From Anthonomus grandis grandis (Eukaryota; Arthropoda; Insecta; Coleoptera; Curculionidae): a stretch of 64,000 bases of DNA. The stretch spans positions 310,001 to 374,000 of the forward strand of contig NC_065550.1 in assembly GCF_022605725.1 (NCBI RefSeq), written 5' to 3'. The position numbers were made by a program, and so were the translations under genes. Positions 34,501 through 46,500 of this stretch are shown here, one piece after another (positions within the stretch are counted from its first letter, which is position 1; each line of letters begins with the position of its first letter). The notes under the pieces were generated by a model. That model did no database searches and had not been told where the DNA came from. It worked only from the letters and a program-made list of their open reading frames with translations.

Positions 34501-37500
34501 ATTTTTAAAATTTTAACGTTGTTAAATGTGTTTTTTAGTTTAAACTGGTATCTTATTTTAGTAAAACCTATTTATAAATTAAAGTTTTTTTTATCCCTAA
34601 TATCTCAAATGTCACTGGCCTAACCCCCCCCAAAATTTTGGTCCAGATACGGCCCTGCCCATCACGCCGACAGCGTGATGGGTGCCACCCAAAATGTCTC
34701 GTGAGATATGACCTACGCGGTCTTTCGAGATGCCTACTGTCTCAACAAACTCGCGCATCTTCAATCGGCGGTCTGCCAATACCAGATCGTAAATTTTCGT
34801 CACATTTTCCTCAGTAAAAGTCGTTTTGGAGGCACCTGAATGTGACTCATCAAAAACCGACGTGCGACCACGTTAAAACTCGTGAAACCAATTTTCGACG
34901 GTTGTTATCGAAGCAGAAGAGTCACCGTATTTCCCTTCCAAAAACAAGAATCGAATCACCAACTGATATTGCTTTTTTCTATTTTTCAAAAATCTGCGAA
35001 CACCTCCGTTTTCACGTCAAAGTCCGATTTAGCTGAAATTTAGATAGTAGCCGTCTACGAGAATATACTATAAGATAGGACATTTCTGTTGCGATAGTGG
35101 CCCCACTACGCGGTGAGGCTAAGTACTTATCGGACTATCGTCGTAGTAACGTATTGACAGGTGCTTTAGGGATGGGGTTCCTCTTTTGCGGCGCTTTGAT
35201 TATTTTTCCTTTGGTTATTTGTTATCACAATATCACAAATTTGTCTTCGATAGTTTTATTTATGTGACCGTGGGTCTCATAGAATTCACATCGCGACGGT
35301 TAAAAATGTAACTTTTATACAGAAAAAAGGCTTGTTGAATGCTTAAAACCTGATGTAAGATTTACAATTTTTTTAAACAACCTTGAAGTATACCAATATT
35401 TAAATAAAAAATTCATATATTTCTGGACTTTTCATATAGTTATAAGTATGTATCATTTTTTTACTTTAATTTCGTTAGAACCCGGAAAGCAGAGCCTTAA
35501 GATACCAGGACAGTTAACGACGCCTCATTTAAGTTATAGTATATCTGAATATACTTGTATATTTATACTAATATTTTAGACATAAATTGTTACCTGATTC
35601 CATCTTTAAGGGACTCCAGCAATTTTTGTTGCCGTTGTGCTTCGGGCGCATCCAGACTCCCCAAAAACGGTGGCTCCTCTCCAAGAGAAAACATTTCATA
35701 TAGCGTTACTCCGTAAGACCAAACGTCCGATTTAACAGAGAACTTTCCATGTTCCAAACTTTCAGGTGCATGCCTAATAAAGTATGATAATTTTGACATT
35801 TATTTCACAATTTTAACGTATTTTTACAAAACAAAGCCCGAGTCTGCAACAAGCTTTGTAACAAGAAGGATTTAAATAAAATGCCCAAAAATGTATTTCT
35901 TTACCTCATTAGTCACGTAGACTAATAAGGTTATTTTTGACGAATATTATTCAAATGTTCACTGCTTTTATGGAATTACTTACCATTTTATAGGTAATCC
36001 TTTATTGGGATTTTGTATATAGTAGTAGTCGCACCCTCTGGGGAGGCATTGTGCCAGTCCAAAATCTGAAATTTTTACGGTAGTTTCGTCCACAACTAAA
36101 ACGTTTCGGATCGCAAGGTCCCTATGCACTATATTCTGTAAGCCGAGGTAGTTCATACCCTAAATAAAATTAAATCAATTTAATCAAAATGAAGTATTTA
36201 AATCTCAATTTGCAATTGTATAAGAATAGTCAACAATGAAAATATGAAGCTTAAAACTATGATTTAATAATTAAAAATAAGAAGAAAAAAACATTCAATA
36301 TAATAAGCACCTACGTCAAATTGAAAAGTAAATCTTAACAGTCATTCTTAGCACTATACGATTTTACGCAATACGATTTTAGATAATCTTTGAAAATGTT
36401 AATATTAGTACAAGTCAATATTTGTGGTAAGAATTCATTATTTTTAGACCAATTATTTTAGAATTTTATTCGTTATGTTCGGAGTAATAGCCATTTAAAT
36501 TTTTGAACATCTAACTATTCAATAATTGTTTAGAGAAAATTTATTTAGTTTTTTAACGAAACGCCCTGTATATTTCTTCATTTGTATTTTCAACATTCAA
36601 AGAAAATAATAATTACCATCGCAATATCCAAGGCATATTTCAACAGTTGTTTTTCGGTAATTTCATTCCGCGTGATATTAATGTAGTCCAGCAGGGACTT
36701 GTGTTCAATGTACTCCATGATCAGATGCAGTTCCGGCTCCCTTTGAACTGCCAGAATTTTTACAATGTTTGGATGAGACAATGACTGAAATAGAACACGT
36801 TTTTTTGGTATATTTATTCATGTTAAATCAATACTTGACAACTATTACCTGCATGATATTTATTTCACGTTCAAAGTCGCTAAAAGCTGCAGCCTGCTCT
36901 TCCGGGAAGTTGGTTGTAGTGGAATTATTTAATTCTTTTACCGCCACGATTTTTCTAGTGTGGTCTTGCCTATTATCCCAATAACCTTAAAAAAATGAAT
37001 TTAAAACAAGGATTCTATTTTTTTTAAACTACGAGGGTGGTCTTAGAAGTACCCGACCCAAGAAAGAAAACACGAAAATTTTGGAAAAAAATGTATTTAT
37101 TTTTCAACATAATCTCCTTTCAGCTCTATACACTTCTCCCAGCGATGTTTTATAAGTTCGATACCCTTTTTATAATAAGAACTGTCTTGCGCCTCGAAAT
37201 AGCCATTAACTGCAGACATCACTTCTTCATCGTTAGAAAATCTTTGACCACTGAGCCAGTTTTTTAAGTTTGTAAACAGAAAATAATCTGAGGGGGCTAA
37301 ATCTGGCGAATAGGGTGCATGAGGTAGCAATTTAAACTTTAATTCGTTAATTTTGGCCATTGCAATGACGGATTTGTGAGCTGGTGCATTGTTTTGATGA
37401 AACAACACTTTCTTCTTAACCAAATGCGGCCGTTTTTGCTTGATTTCTTCGCTCAAACATTGCAATAACTTCGCATAATACTCGCCGTTGATAGTTTTAC

Positions 37501-40500
37501 CTTTTTTCAAGATAGTCAATGAAAATTATAATAATAATAATAATAAAGGTCTTTTTATTTAGGAAAAAATACAATAATTACAAGGTTAATAGTTTAAAGG
37601 CAAGATTCAGCGCACAAAGATTCAGATATCTAAATGCCTGTTCTTCCATCTAACCTAATTATCTATACTATACTAAGTTTCAAAATAGGAATGATATAAA
37701 CGCTATAAATTATAAAGAGTACATCAACCAGCAAAAAAAGAAAATGTGACAGCATATATGCCTACACAAGGAAAAAGAAACAAATTCAACCCCACAAACA
37801 AAACACATCACAAAGCAAAAGATACAGTCTGTTATATGTATGTAAATTATGCTTTATTGTTCCTGTAATAATTTCTTAAAAATGTATTTTTTTAAAGAAT
37901 ATAAGCTAAAAATGTTTTCGGTATTAGTTTGGCAGCTATTTATAATTTTTGAAATTTGAAGAAAATGATCTTTTATAAGTTTCAGTTGAGTAAAGCGGAG
38001 GTGTTAGCCTTCCTTTATACCGGGTATTAATATTGTGAACATCTGTGCGAAATTTTATTTTATTATATAAGTACGGTGGAGATCCTAAATTAATTATTTT
38101 AAAAAACATTGAAGATGCGTGAAAAATCCTTCTGTTGTGCATAGTCAACCACCTGGTTTCCTTAAGCTTGTGTTTTATGGGGTTGCGCTTTCTTATGCCA
38201 TATATTAATCTAAGGCACGCATTTTGGAGTTTCTGAATTCTACTCTCTTCAGCAGTTCTCAAGCATGGACTATGCACTGCATCGCAATGATTAAGCTGTG
38301 ATAGGACCAGCGAATCACACAGTAGAATTTTCGTTTTTCTATTTAAAACGTAACGATGTGTATACATATTTTTAAGGTTTAAAAATCCTTTTTGAATACA
38401 TGAATTTACGTGCTGCGTGAATCGCAGGTCACTATCCAGAATCAAACCCAAGCTCTTGCAGTGCTCGACGTGTTTTATAGGCTCATTATTGATATGAATT
38501 AGGTCCCTATAATACTGTAAAAAACTCTTACGGCTACCCTTGCCTCCAAACAGCATAAATGCTGATTTTATAGAATTTAATTGTAAGCAATGATTTTTAG
38601 AAAACTCGTAAATGCTTGCAAGGTCATAATTAATGGCAGCCACTGCTTGGGAACTTTCACCTGGTTCAAATGAGAGATATATTTGAGTATTATCAGCATA
38701 ATAGTGCTGCTTAGATGATATGAATATTTTTGCCATGTTTGATACATAGATTGAAAAAAGAATTGGCCCAAGGATGGAGCCCTGAGGCACGCCAGAAGAA
38801 ATCTCTAAAAAACCAGAATCTACGCCATTATAAGAAACAGCTTAATACCTATCTCTAAGATAATTAGCAATCAACGCGCATGCCCCCTCCCCTAAACCAA
38901 CAAATGACAAAATATTTATTAAAAGATCATGGTTGAGAGTATCAAAGGCCTTGCTACTATAGTCAAGCATTACCAGTAAAGTTAGTTTATTGGAATCAAG
39001 TGCTGATAAAATATCATCAGTTATAGAGGCCAATGCCGTACAACAGCTGTGGTTTGATCTAAACCCTGATTGTGTCACTGGTAAAATTAAGTTGTCTTTA
39101 ACATATTTCTGAAGCTGCATCTCCATTACTTTTTCTAATATTTTTGATAGCGTTGGAAGAATGCTTATTGGCCTCAGATCGCTTAATGTACGAGGATTTA
39201 ACGTCTTGAGTAAGGGGCTAACTTTCGCTTTTTTCCACATTGAAGGAAAAACAGAATCATTGTTCAATCATCAGAATCATCATCAACATTATCCCTTGCG
39301 CATCCCAAAAAACCGACGCCATGACCTTGCCTCCAGATGAAACGGTTTTCGCCTTCTTTGGAGCCGGTTCTCCCTTTTGAGTCCATTGTTTTGATTGTTC
39401 TTTTGTCTCAGGTGTGAAGTGATGGACCCATGTTTCATCCATGCTTAAGAAACGATGCAAAAATTCTGCTTCGTTGCTATTAAATTTCGCTACACACCCA
39501 ATTGAAACATCTTCACGACACTGTTTTTGCTCGAGTGTGAGCAAACACGGCACCCATCTTGCACACAGCTTTCGTTCATGTCAACATTTTCAGTTAATAT
39601 GCGATGTACCGCACTTTTTGAAATGCCTACTATGTCCGCTAGCTCGCGTACTTTCAGTCGACGATCATCCAGTACCACTTTGTGAATTTTCTTTAAAATT
39701 TCTGGAGTCGTCAGTTCATTTGGTCGATCACTGCGATGCTCGTCTTGGCAGCTCGTACGGCCTCGTTTAAACTCTGCTACCCAATATTTTACTGTTGTTA
39801 ACGAAGGAGCAGACTCATCCAGAGTAGAATGCAGTTCAGCTTTTATATTGGTTGGGCTGAGGCCTTTCAAATAAAAGTATTGTATTACATAATGATGACC
39901 AGTTTTCTCCATTTTCACAAATTCACTAAAAACATTCACTATTGATGGCTGCCAAACAAATACCAAACAACGTGGCGTCTTCAAACTTGAAACATATGCT
40001 TTATAGATTGTATACTTTCTAATACACTGATATTTTTCAAACTACTACCGACATCTCTAGGTCAGGCCGGGTACTTCTGGGGCCACCCTCGTATTTAAAT
40101 GAAATATGAGTTAATAATTACTATATACTATTTTATAAAAAAATATGATCCATTTATATCTCTCAATGATGGTAACTAATAGATCAAGCGAAAGGTCATT
40201 TTTAAAAATTAAATTGAAAAAAAAATCGTCTGCGTACAAGCATGCAAGAAGACCGCCTTGTCCACTTAGTTACTACGCGAGATTAATTTCGATAATATTG
40301 CGACTGAAAAGCATAAAAAAGAAACGTTTGAGTTGTAATCTTATAGTTTCCATATAACGTGAAATTATTTTAAAACTAAATTTTTTGGTTAATTTGGTTA
40401 ATATGATTGTGATTTTTTTTTATGGTAAACACAAGCACAAGAAAAAAGTCCTATGTCACTCTTGGAGTGGTGCTTGCGCGAAGATATTTGTGGGCATTAA

Positions 40501-43500
40501 CTTTACAGTGTTACTATTTTGCCAAGAGTTTGCAGACGGTAGCTCAGAATTATTGGAGGCTGTTCGAAGGTTCACTTATGACTGGCTATTAAAGAATCTG
40601 TACTTGATTATAACTATTAAATAAGAGGGCGCCACTTAGTTTTTTTTTTATAAATAAAAGAAAACTAAGAAAAACACTTGGTATATAGGTTTCAATTAAC
40701 AATTAAATGACCCTGGATAAAGTAGATTTAAAGAGGCAAAAGAAAATATCTTAACAATACAACCAAATTATATTTACATCAAAGATATGTATACACCTCA
40801 TGTTCTAATCTGTTAAATGTTAATAATTTATTATGAATTAAAATATGAATAATGTTGATATGATTAAAATAAGTTTGACAAAAGTAACATTTAAATTATG
40901 ATTTCCCTACTAGGTAGATTTCAGCACTTGAAAAATAAATTTCAATTATTAAAGTTTTTAGTATATCTTTGTATTAGGCAGGGGAAAGTTCATGAACCTT
41001 TTTACCTAAGGCATATCAGCCTTAACCGAGTTATATCTACTTAACTACCAAAAAAGGTACTGAAAAATACTGAACAAAAAAAAATAACTAAAATTATAGA
41101 TAAGAAATTGACATATTAAATTATGATATTGATTAAATATTTGTAGCAATAAATTGAAATTAAAGATATTTTAGTAAAAATTTAAATAAGTGAGAAAAAT
41201 CTATGGTTAGTGATATTTAAATAAATGGAATGAACTGGCCTGTATATTCCTCCAAGAAATGAACGATTAACCTTCAAAATCGAGGCTGTGAATGTATGCC
41301 ATTTGTAGCTTAGCTATCCGGACTGGGAATATCTAATACTAGCTCTAGTTCGGGCTCCAGCTCCACCGCTTTCAGCAATTTCCCGGGGAAATCAAAATCC
41401 TGCAGCCATCAACAATTGAAGAAGAACAAAGAGGAAAACGGAAAAGTAAAACCCTAAAACAACGGTTTGTATTCACTGTCGATAAAATGAATGGCGTTCA
41501 AAATGTGACACACTCACCTTGCTAAGTTTCATTATCTATCCATCAAAATCTCGGGCATCCTGCACCAGAATTATGAAATAAACAGTTCCCTAAAGGAACA
41601 AGATTAAGGACTATAAATTATAAACCATATTGGCCACTTCCTGCTTCACACATTTCGGAAATAAAAAACTGACCTTTTACGTGCGCTTCTACCTGCGACA
41701 CGGGAACAAGTCCTCGCAAAATGGATGCAATACCGACTAAATAAGTTACGACCCCACCTCTCGCCTGAGCTGTCAATGTCAACCCAATCAGAGAAAACAT
41801 TAATTAAAGCCATATTTTAGCGAGTAAGCGTCTTACTCGATTGCCTTACAATGTCTTAAGCGTTACGTCATCATATGGTTGCGCTCGAATGACGTCATGT
41901 CTAACAGCTGTCAGAGTCTAAATATTACTAAATATTAACTATACCTTTCATCGGTATTGCATTCGCTTTGGAGACTGACCTAAACCATGAAAACATCCAT
42001 TTGTCTAAGTTTTCAAAACGTTTTGAGTCTAAATCCAATTCCATACATTTTAAGGATCAGATCAAGAGGAAATACAATAAACAAAAAAGTTACTGGCGTA
42101 AACATAACCTCACTCATATTTGAGATCACACAGAAATAAACACAAACTAATAAAAAATCAATTTAAAAAAAATATCCGCGCAACCTCACCTTTACGTTCT
42201 TCACTGTATTTTTTGCAAATCTATTCGCTCTTTTGTTGATAATTTATTATTTTCTGCATTTTTATTTGGTTTGGATGTCTTAACTATTAATGTATATGAG
42301 ACATTAATATTAAATAAATTAAAACTAATACTAAGAAATATAATGCTTCTACTCTAAAAAAATATCAAAAAATTGATATCAATATTTATTGTTTATTACT
42401 GTTTGTATAGCTTCCCTTTGACTTTGACATATCGAGTTTATTAGCGGTCTCGGGAGACCGCTAACAAACGCTTGAAGCGCCTTATGCGGTGGAGTCATGA
42501 CTTGATCGCTCGAATGAGATGTCTTAAAGACGCTTATAGCCGCTTACTCGCTAAAATATGGCTTAAGACCAACCAGAAGAGTGACGGACCGTCAACAGAA
42601 AGCATAAATAATAAAACCAGGAGAGTGATGCGTTACAGTAGTAATGTGTCATTGACAGTGTGAATTTAAAGAAAAATCGATAAAAGAAGTTGACTGAAAT
42701 TATTAATATAATTATTGAAATTAATGAAATATCAATGGAGCGTTAGTGAACATAAGAAATAGAAAAATAAAACGCTACATTATCTTGAATCGCTGTAGGT
42801 TGTATGCGTCGGGAAATATGTGAGGTAGAAGCCCGTTCCACAAAGAAGATGTTCTCCAGATGAATGAGTCCCGATACAGCGACGTCCTTGGGGTAGGCAG
42901 GTGGACTCGATGTTGATGAGCCGCAACTGCTAGACGCGTCCTTCTTGCCGGAACAACCCTGGGTGGAATCAGGCCTGCCAGCTCAGAGAAGCACTTACCG
43001 TGATAATAACGGTAGAATAAACAGAGATCAGCCACCTTTCTCCTGTGCTCCAGACTATCCAGACTCTTTGTTAGTTCTGGTTTGTCGATAAGACGAATAG
43101 CTCTTTTCTGTATAGAATCCAGCAGGTTTCAACTATGCTTGAGTGCAGAGCTCCAGACATGCGAGCAATACTCGAAGGAAGGGCGTATTTGAGCCTTATA
43201 AAGAGTCAGCAGCTGTTCTGGTGTATACAGTTTTTTCGTTTTGAAAAGCACTCCGAGTTTTTTGGAAGCCGCCCTGGCGACCTCGGCAACGTGGTCATGA
43301 CAGGACCCACTCTTGGTGACCTCGACTCCTAGAAGATGTAAAGATGATTTCATTGGCAATGTTTTCCCTGCCATAACCAGCTCCGGGCCACCAAGGTCTT
43401 CATCGTAAATACTGCAGCCTGCGTTTTTTTAGCGTTAAAATTGACCAAATTGTTATCGCCCCACTCCAAGATTGCTCTAATATCGTTGTTGGTTGAAGCT

Positions 43501-46500
43501 ACTTGTTGCTGCCTAAGATACTGAGAACTTGCGGCTGTTGTTGGTTTCACGGACTTAAATGTGGAAATAAGTGTGCTATCGTCCGCAAAGCTGTAGATTG
43601 GATTGACAGTGGTTAAGAAAAGGGTGGGGGATAGAATGCATCCTTGAGGGACTCCAGCGTTAATGTTAAATTTGTCGGAGAGGTATCCATCGACGGCTAC
43701 TTGGATTGTTCGTTGTTCAAGAAAACTTTTGATCCAATTCAATAATGAGTTTTGTATGCCGATTGAGAAGAGCTTGGTTAGTAGTCCCTCATGCCACATT
43801 CTGTCAAATGCCTTGGAAATGTCAAGAGCGACTGAGCGGGACTCGCCGTGCTTCTCCATGGCCTCCGTCCACAAGTGTGTGACGTAGGCCAGAAGATCGC
43901 CGGTGGATCTAAGCTTTCGGAAGCCGTATTGATGATCGCTGATTAGTCCAGATATCTTAACAATTGTTGGTTGACTGCTTTCTCTATAATCTTCGATATT
44001 ACTGAAACTAATGCAATCGGGCGGTAATTGGAGGGCATCGTCTTCTTACCCTTTTTGGGTACAGCTTGCACTCGAGCAGTTTTCCAGGTTGTTGGAAATT
44101 GGCCCTGCTTATACGATACCGTGAACAGTCTACATAAGGGAGGAGTCAATTCGTCTGCACAATGTTTTAGTATTAGGGCTGGAATTCCATCGGGTCCAGA
44201 AGCTTTGTTGGTGTCTACGCTTTTAAGAATTTTATTTATAATTCGTTGGGGAAACGAAATTTCTCCCATCGATGAATTCACCCTTGGCAAATATGGCGGT
44301 GTTTTGCCTTGCGAGTGCAGAGTAGAATTAGACGCGAGGAGTTTACCCAGTAAGTTGGCTTTTTCCCTTGCTGTTACCGCGAAAGAACCATCATCTGCTA
44401 TTAGGGGTGGCAAGGCCGACTTAGCAAATCCTTGACTAACGGCTTTCGATACCGACCAGAAAGATCTTGTTCCATTTGGGCAGTTTGTTTTTGATCCTGT
44501 TGTTGTGACTCTTTTTGCATTCATCAATAATTTGCTTGCAGCTATTTCTGGAGGCTAAAAAGTTCCTCCGATTTTCGATGAAAGGATGTTGACGCCATAT
44601 GCGATATGCTGCGTTTTTAGTGTTTACTGCCTTTTTGCAATTCAGGTTGAACCATTGCTTGTTGTTTGATCCGCATTTAGTAGAAAAAGGGATATAAGCT
44701 TCCATTCCTGCCAAGATCGTCTCTGTAATTTGGTTTGCACATTCTGAGATGTTATTGGTTCTAAAGCAGACTTCTTACCAAGGGAATGAGCGATCAAATT
44801 CCCGAAGATGGTTACACTCTGCTGATTTATAGTGCCATACCTTCCGCGGCATCGGAGGATGCTGCGTTTTAACCTCCAACTGGCAAGAGACTGTTATCAA
44901 TTTGTGGTCCGATCTTCCTAGGGGGGATGTACTGATACAGTGTACGAGTCAGGGTCTGAAGCCAAGATCAGATCTAGGAGACTCGCGAACTCGCCGTCTC
45001 GATCGGGGATTCTGGTAGGTTCCTCCACAAGCTGCGTAAGCCCGCATATGGTGGCAAATAGCTCAGCTTCTCGTCCTTCATCGTCCTTCTTGTTGCAGAA
45101 GCGCAGTCAGTTGATATTGTGAACGTTAAAATCACCCATGACGATGATTTCACCTCCTCGACTCCAAACATAATTTTCCTGACAGCAAAAATATAAAAAT
45201 ACTGCATCAATGCAACAAAAGTCAAAAACTAGACTTGTTGGAGACAATGGAGTAAAGCTTTTAAAAGCCCAGATCTGTCCTGTGTTAATGAAAGGTTTGA
45301 TTTTGATGGCCACCTAGTTTTTAATAACCTTAAGTAGTTCTAGACTCTTAAATGATTAGATTTCTAAAATGTTTGATAAAGTGATTTGATTGTTTAGTTG
45401 AGTTCTTTGTATATAGATAGTGCCACTTTATTGTAAGCTTTGTTTACTTATATGTCAGGTGTTTTGTGTATGTTATGGTAAGTTTTTGTTGAATTCTCCT
45501 TTTTTCGGGTTACATAATTTTAATTATTGTTTAGGTCTGATGATGCTCTAGTCGAGCGAAACAGGTAACCTTCGTAATTTTATTAAATCTATTTGTGATG
45601 CTGTAGATTTCGTGTTTTTTACCTTTTATAAAAAAAAAATATATATATATTTTAAGCTCCTCTGTCCATGAGTTTTACGAGTCGTGGTTGAATATGCCAA
45701 GTTGTTTTGTCTAGTAGATGAATTTTGGTTGATATTTAACTCTATCTTGTTTTTATTTATATATTTAAGGATTTCTAAACAATAGAGTTGACGCAAATCT
45801 AATATCTTACTTTCAGAAAAGAGGTTCTCAGTGGGATATATTCTGTCTCTGCCAAAAATGATTTTTAAAAACCATTTTTGAATTGATTTTAATTTTTGTA
45901 TATGTGTTTCAGAAACGCTTCCCCATCCCAAAATATCATAAACTAAATGACTTTGTACAAGAGACATATATAAAATTTTTAGATGTTCGGTAGTCAAGAA
46001 GTATTGAAGGTACATAAATTTTGAGAGAAGTCCCCTTAACTTCTGAACCATTTCATCGACATGAAGGTCCCATTTCAACAAATTGCCAATTTTAATACCG
46101 AGATATTTAAAAGATGTTGCTTCGGGTATTTCACAATCCCCAATCTTAATGTTGCCAAGCCTTTGAAGGGAACTTCTGTAAGTTGCAAAAGACATGTAGT
46201 TAGTTTTTTGTATATTTAAAGTTAATTTATTGTGTTGAAACCAGTTTTTTAATTCCACAAAGTCTTTTTTAATTTGGGTTGTTCTAATTTGTTAAGACTT
46301 TGATCTACAGAGTAAAACGGTGTCATCTGCAAAACTAACCAGCGTTCCATTTAGTTTAAATGATAATGAATAACTGAAAACTTTACCTTTACTAGTTTAT
46401 GAATTGTTCAAAATGGGTTCCATTTTTCTCCAAGCACAAGTACAGTCGGTATTCAAACTGTTCTCGGACGTTTTGAAGAGTTTTAGGTAAAATACTTCTA

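Larger units (their letters stand above)
32766..34850 (-). pseudogene. Mariner transposase 4, broken
   Basis: Read on the minus strand: ADRRLKMREFVETVGISKDR (helix-turn-helix, near 34770), then after the hAT insertion FTRRTCSEEGEDGSIVFWDS (near 33200), GMIYLDYLEKGS, HHDNPPAHT (second catalytic D, near 33035) and HPPYSPDLAP (near 32955), which loses frame just before the third catalytic residue. Typical of the Mos1-like mariner branch and different from the DD41D copies. It is inactivated by the hAT, several frameshifts and loss of the N-terminus. Confidence 0.82.
32674..35143 (-). mobile_element. Mariner 4 (DD34D type), split by a hAT
   Basis: The inverted ends share GTCCGATAAGTACTTAGCC, with the tip (C/G)GA(G/C)G and TA flanks (32672-32673, 35144-35145). 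Minus-strand mariner coding pieces lie on both sides of the hAT at 33336-34657. Confidence 0.88.
37097..39912 (-). pseudogene. Mariner transposase 5, broken
   Basis: Starts MEKTGHHYVIQYFYLKGLSP at 39912. It shows the helix-turn-helix RRLKVRELADIVGISKSAVH, the WVPRLL-type linker in damaged form, RFLSMDETWVHHFTPE (first catalytic D, near 39450) and KVMASVFWDAQGI (near 39310). After the retrotransposon it continues with INGEYYAKLL (37490), VLFHQNNAPAHKS (near 37400) and PYSPDLAPSDYFLF (third D, near 37310). The second catalytic residue is N in place of D. There are frameshifts at about 39570 and near the retrotransposon junction. Most of the 345-residue family length is otherwise preserved. Confidence 0.9.
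37032..40091 (-). mobile_element. Mariner 5 (DD34D type), split by a non-LTR element
   Basis: Inverted ends CGAGGGTGG and AGAAGTACCCG(A/G)CC, TA flanks at 37030-37031 and 40092-40093. Transposase on the minus strand. A non-LTR retrotransposon (about 37520-39275) interrupts it. Confidence 0.9.

Noticed and set aside
42442..42461. Rho-type terminator or CRISPR-like palindrome
   Set aside because: A single hairpin in a eukaryotic MITE; no repeat-spacer structure anywhere in the window.
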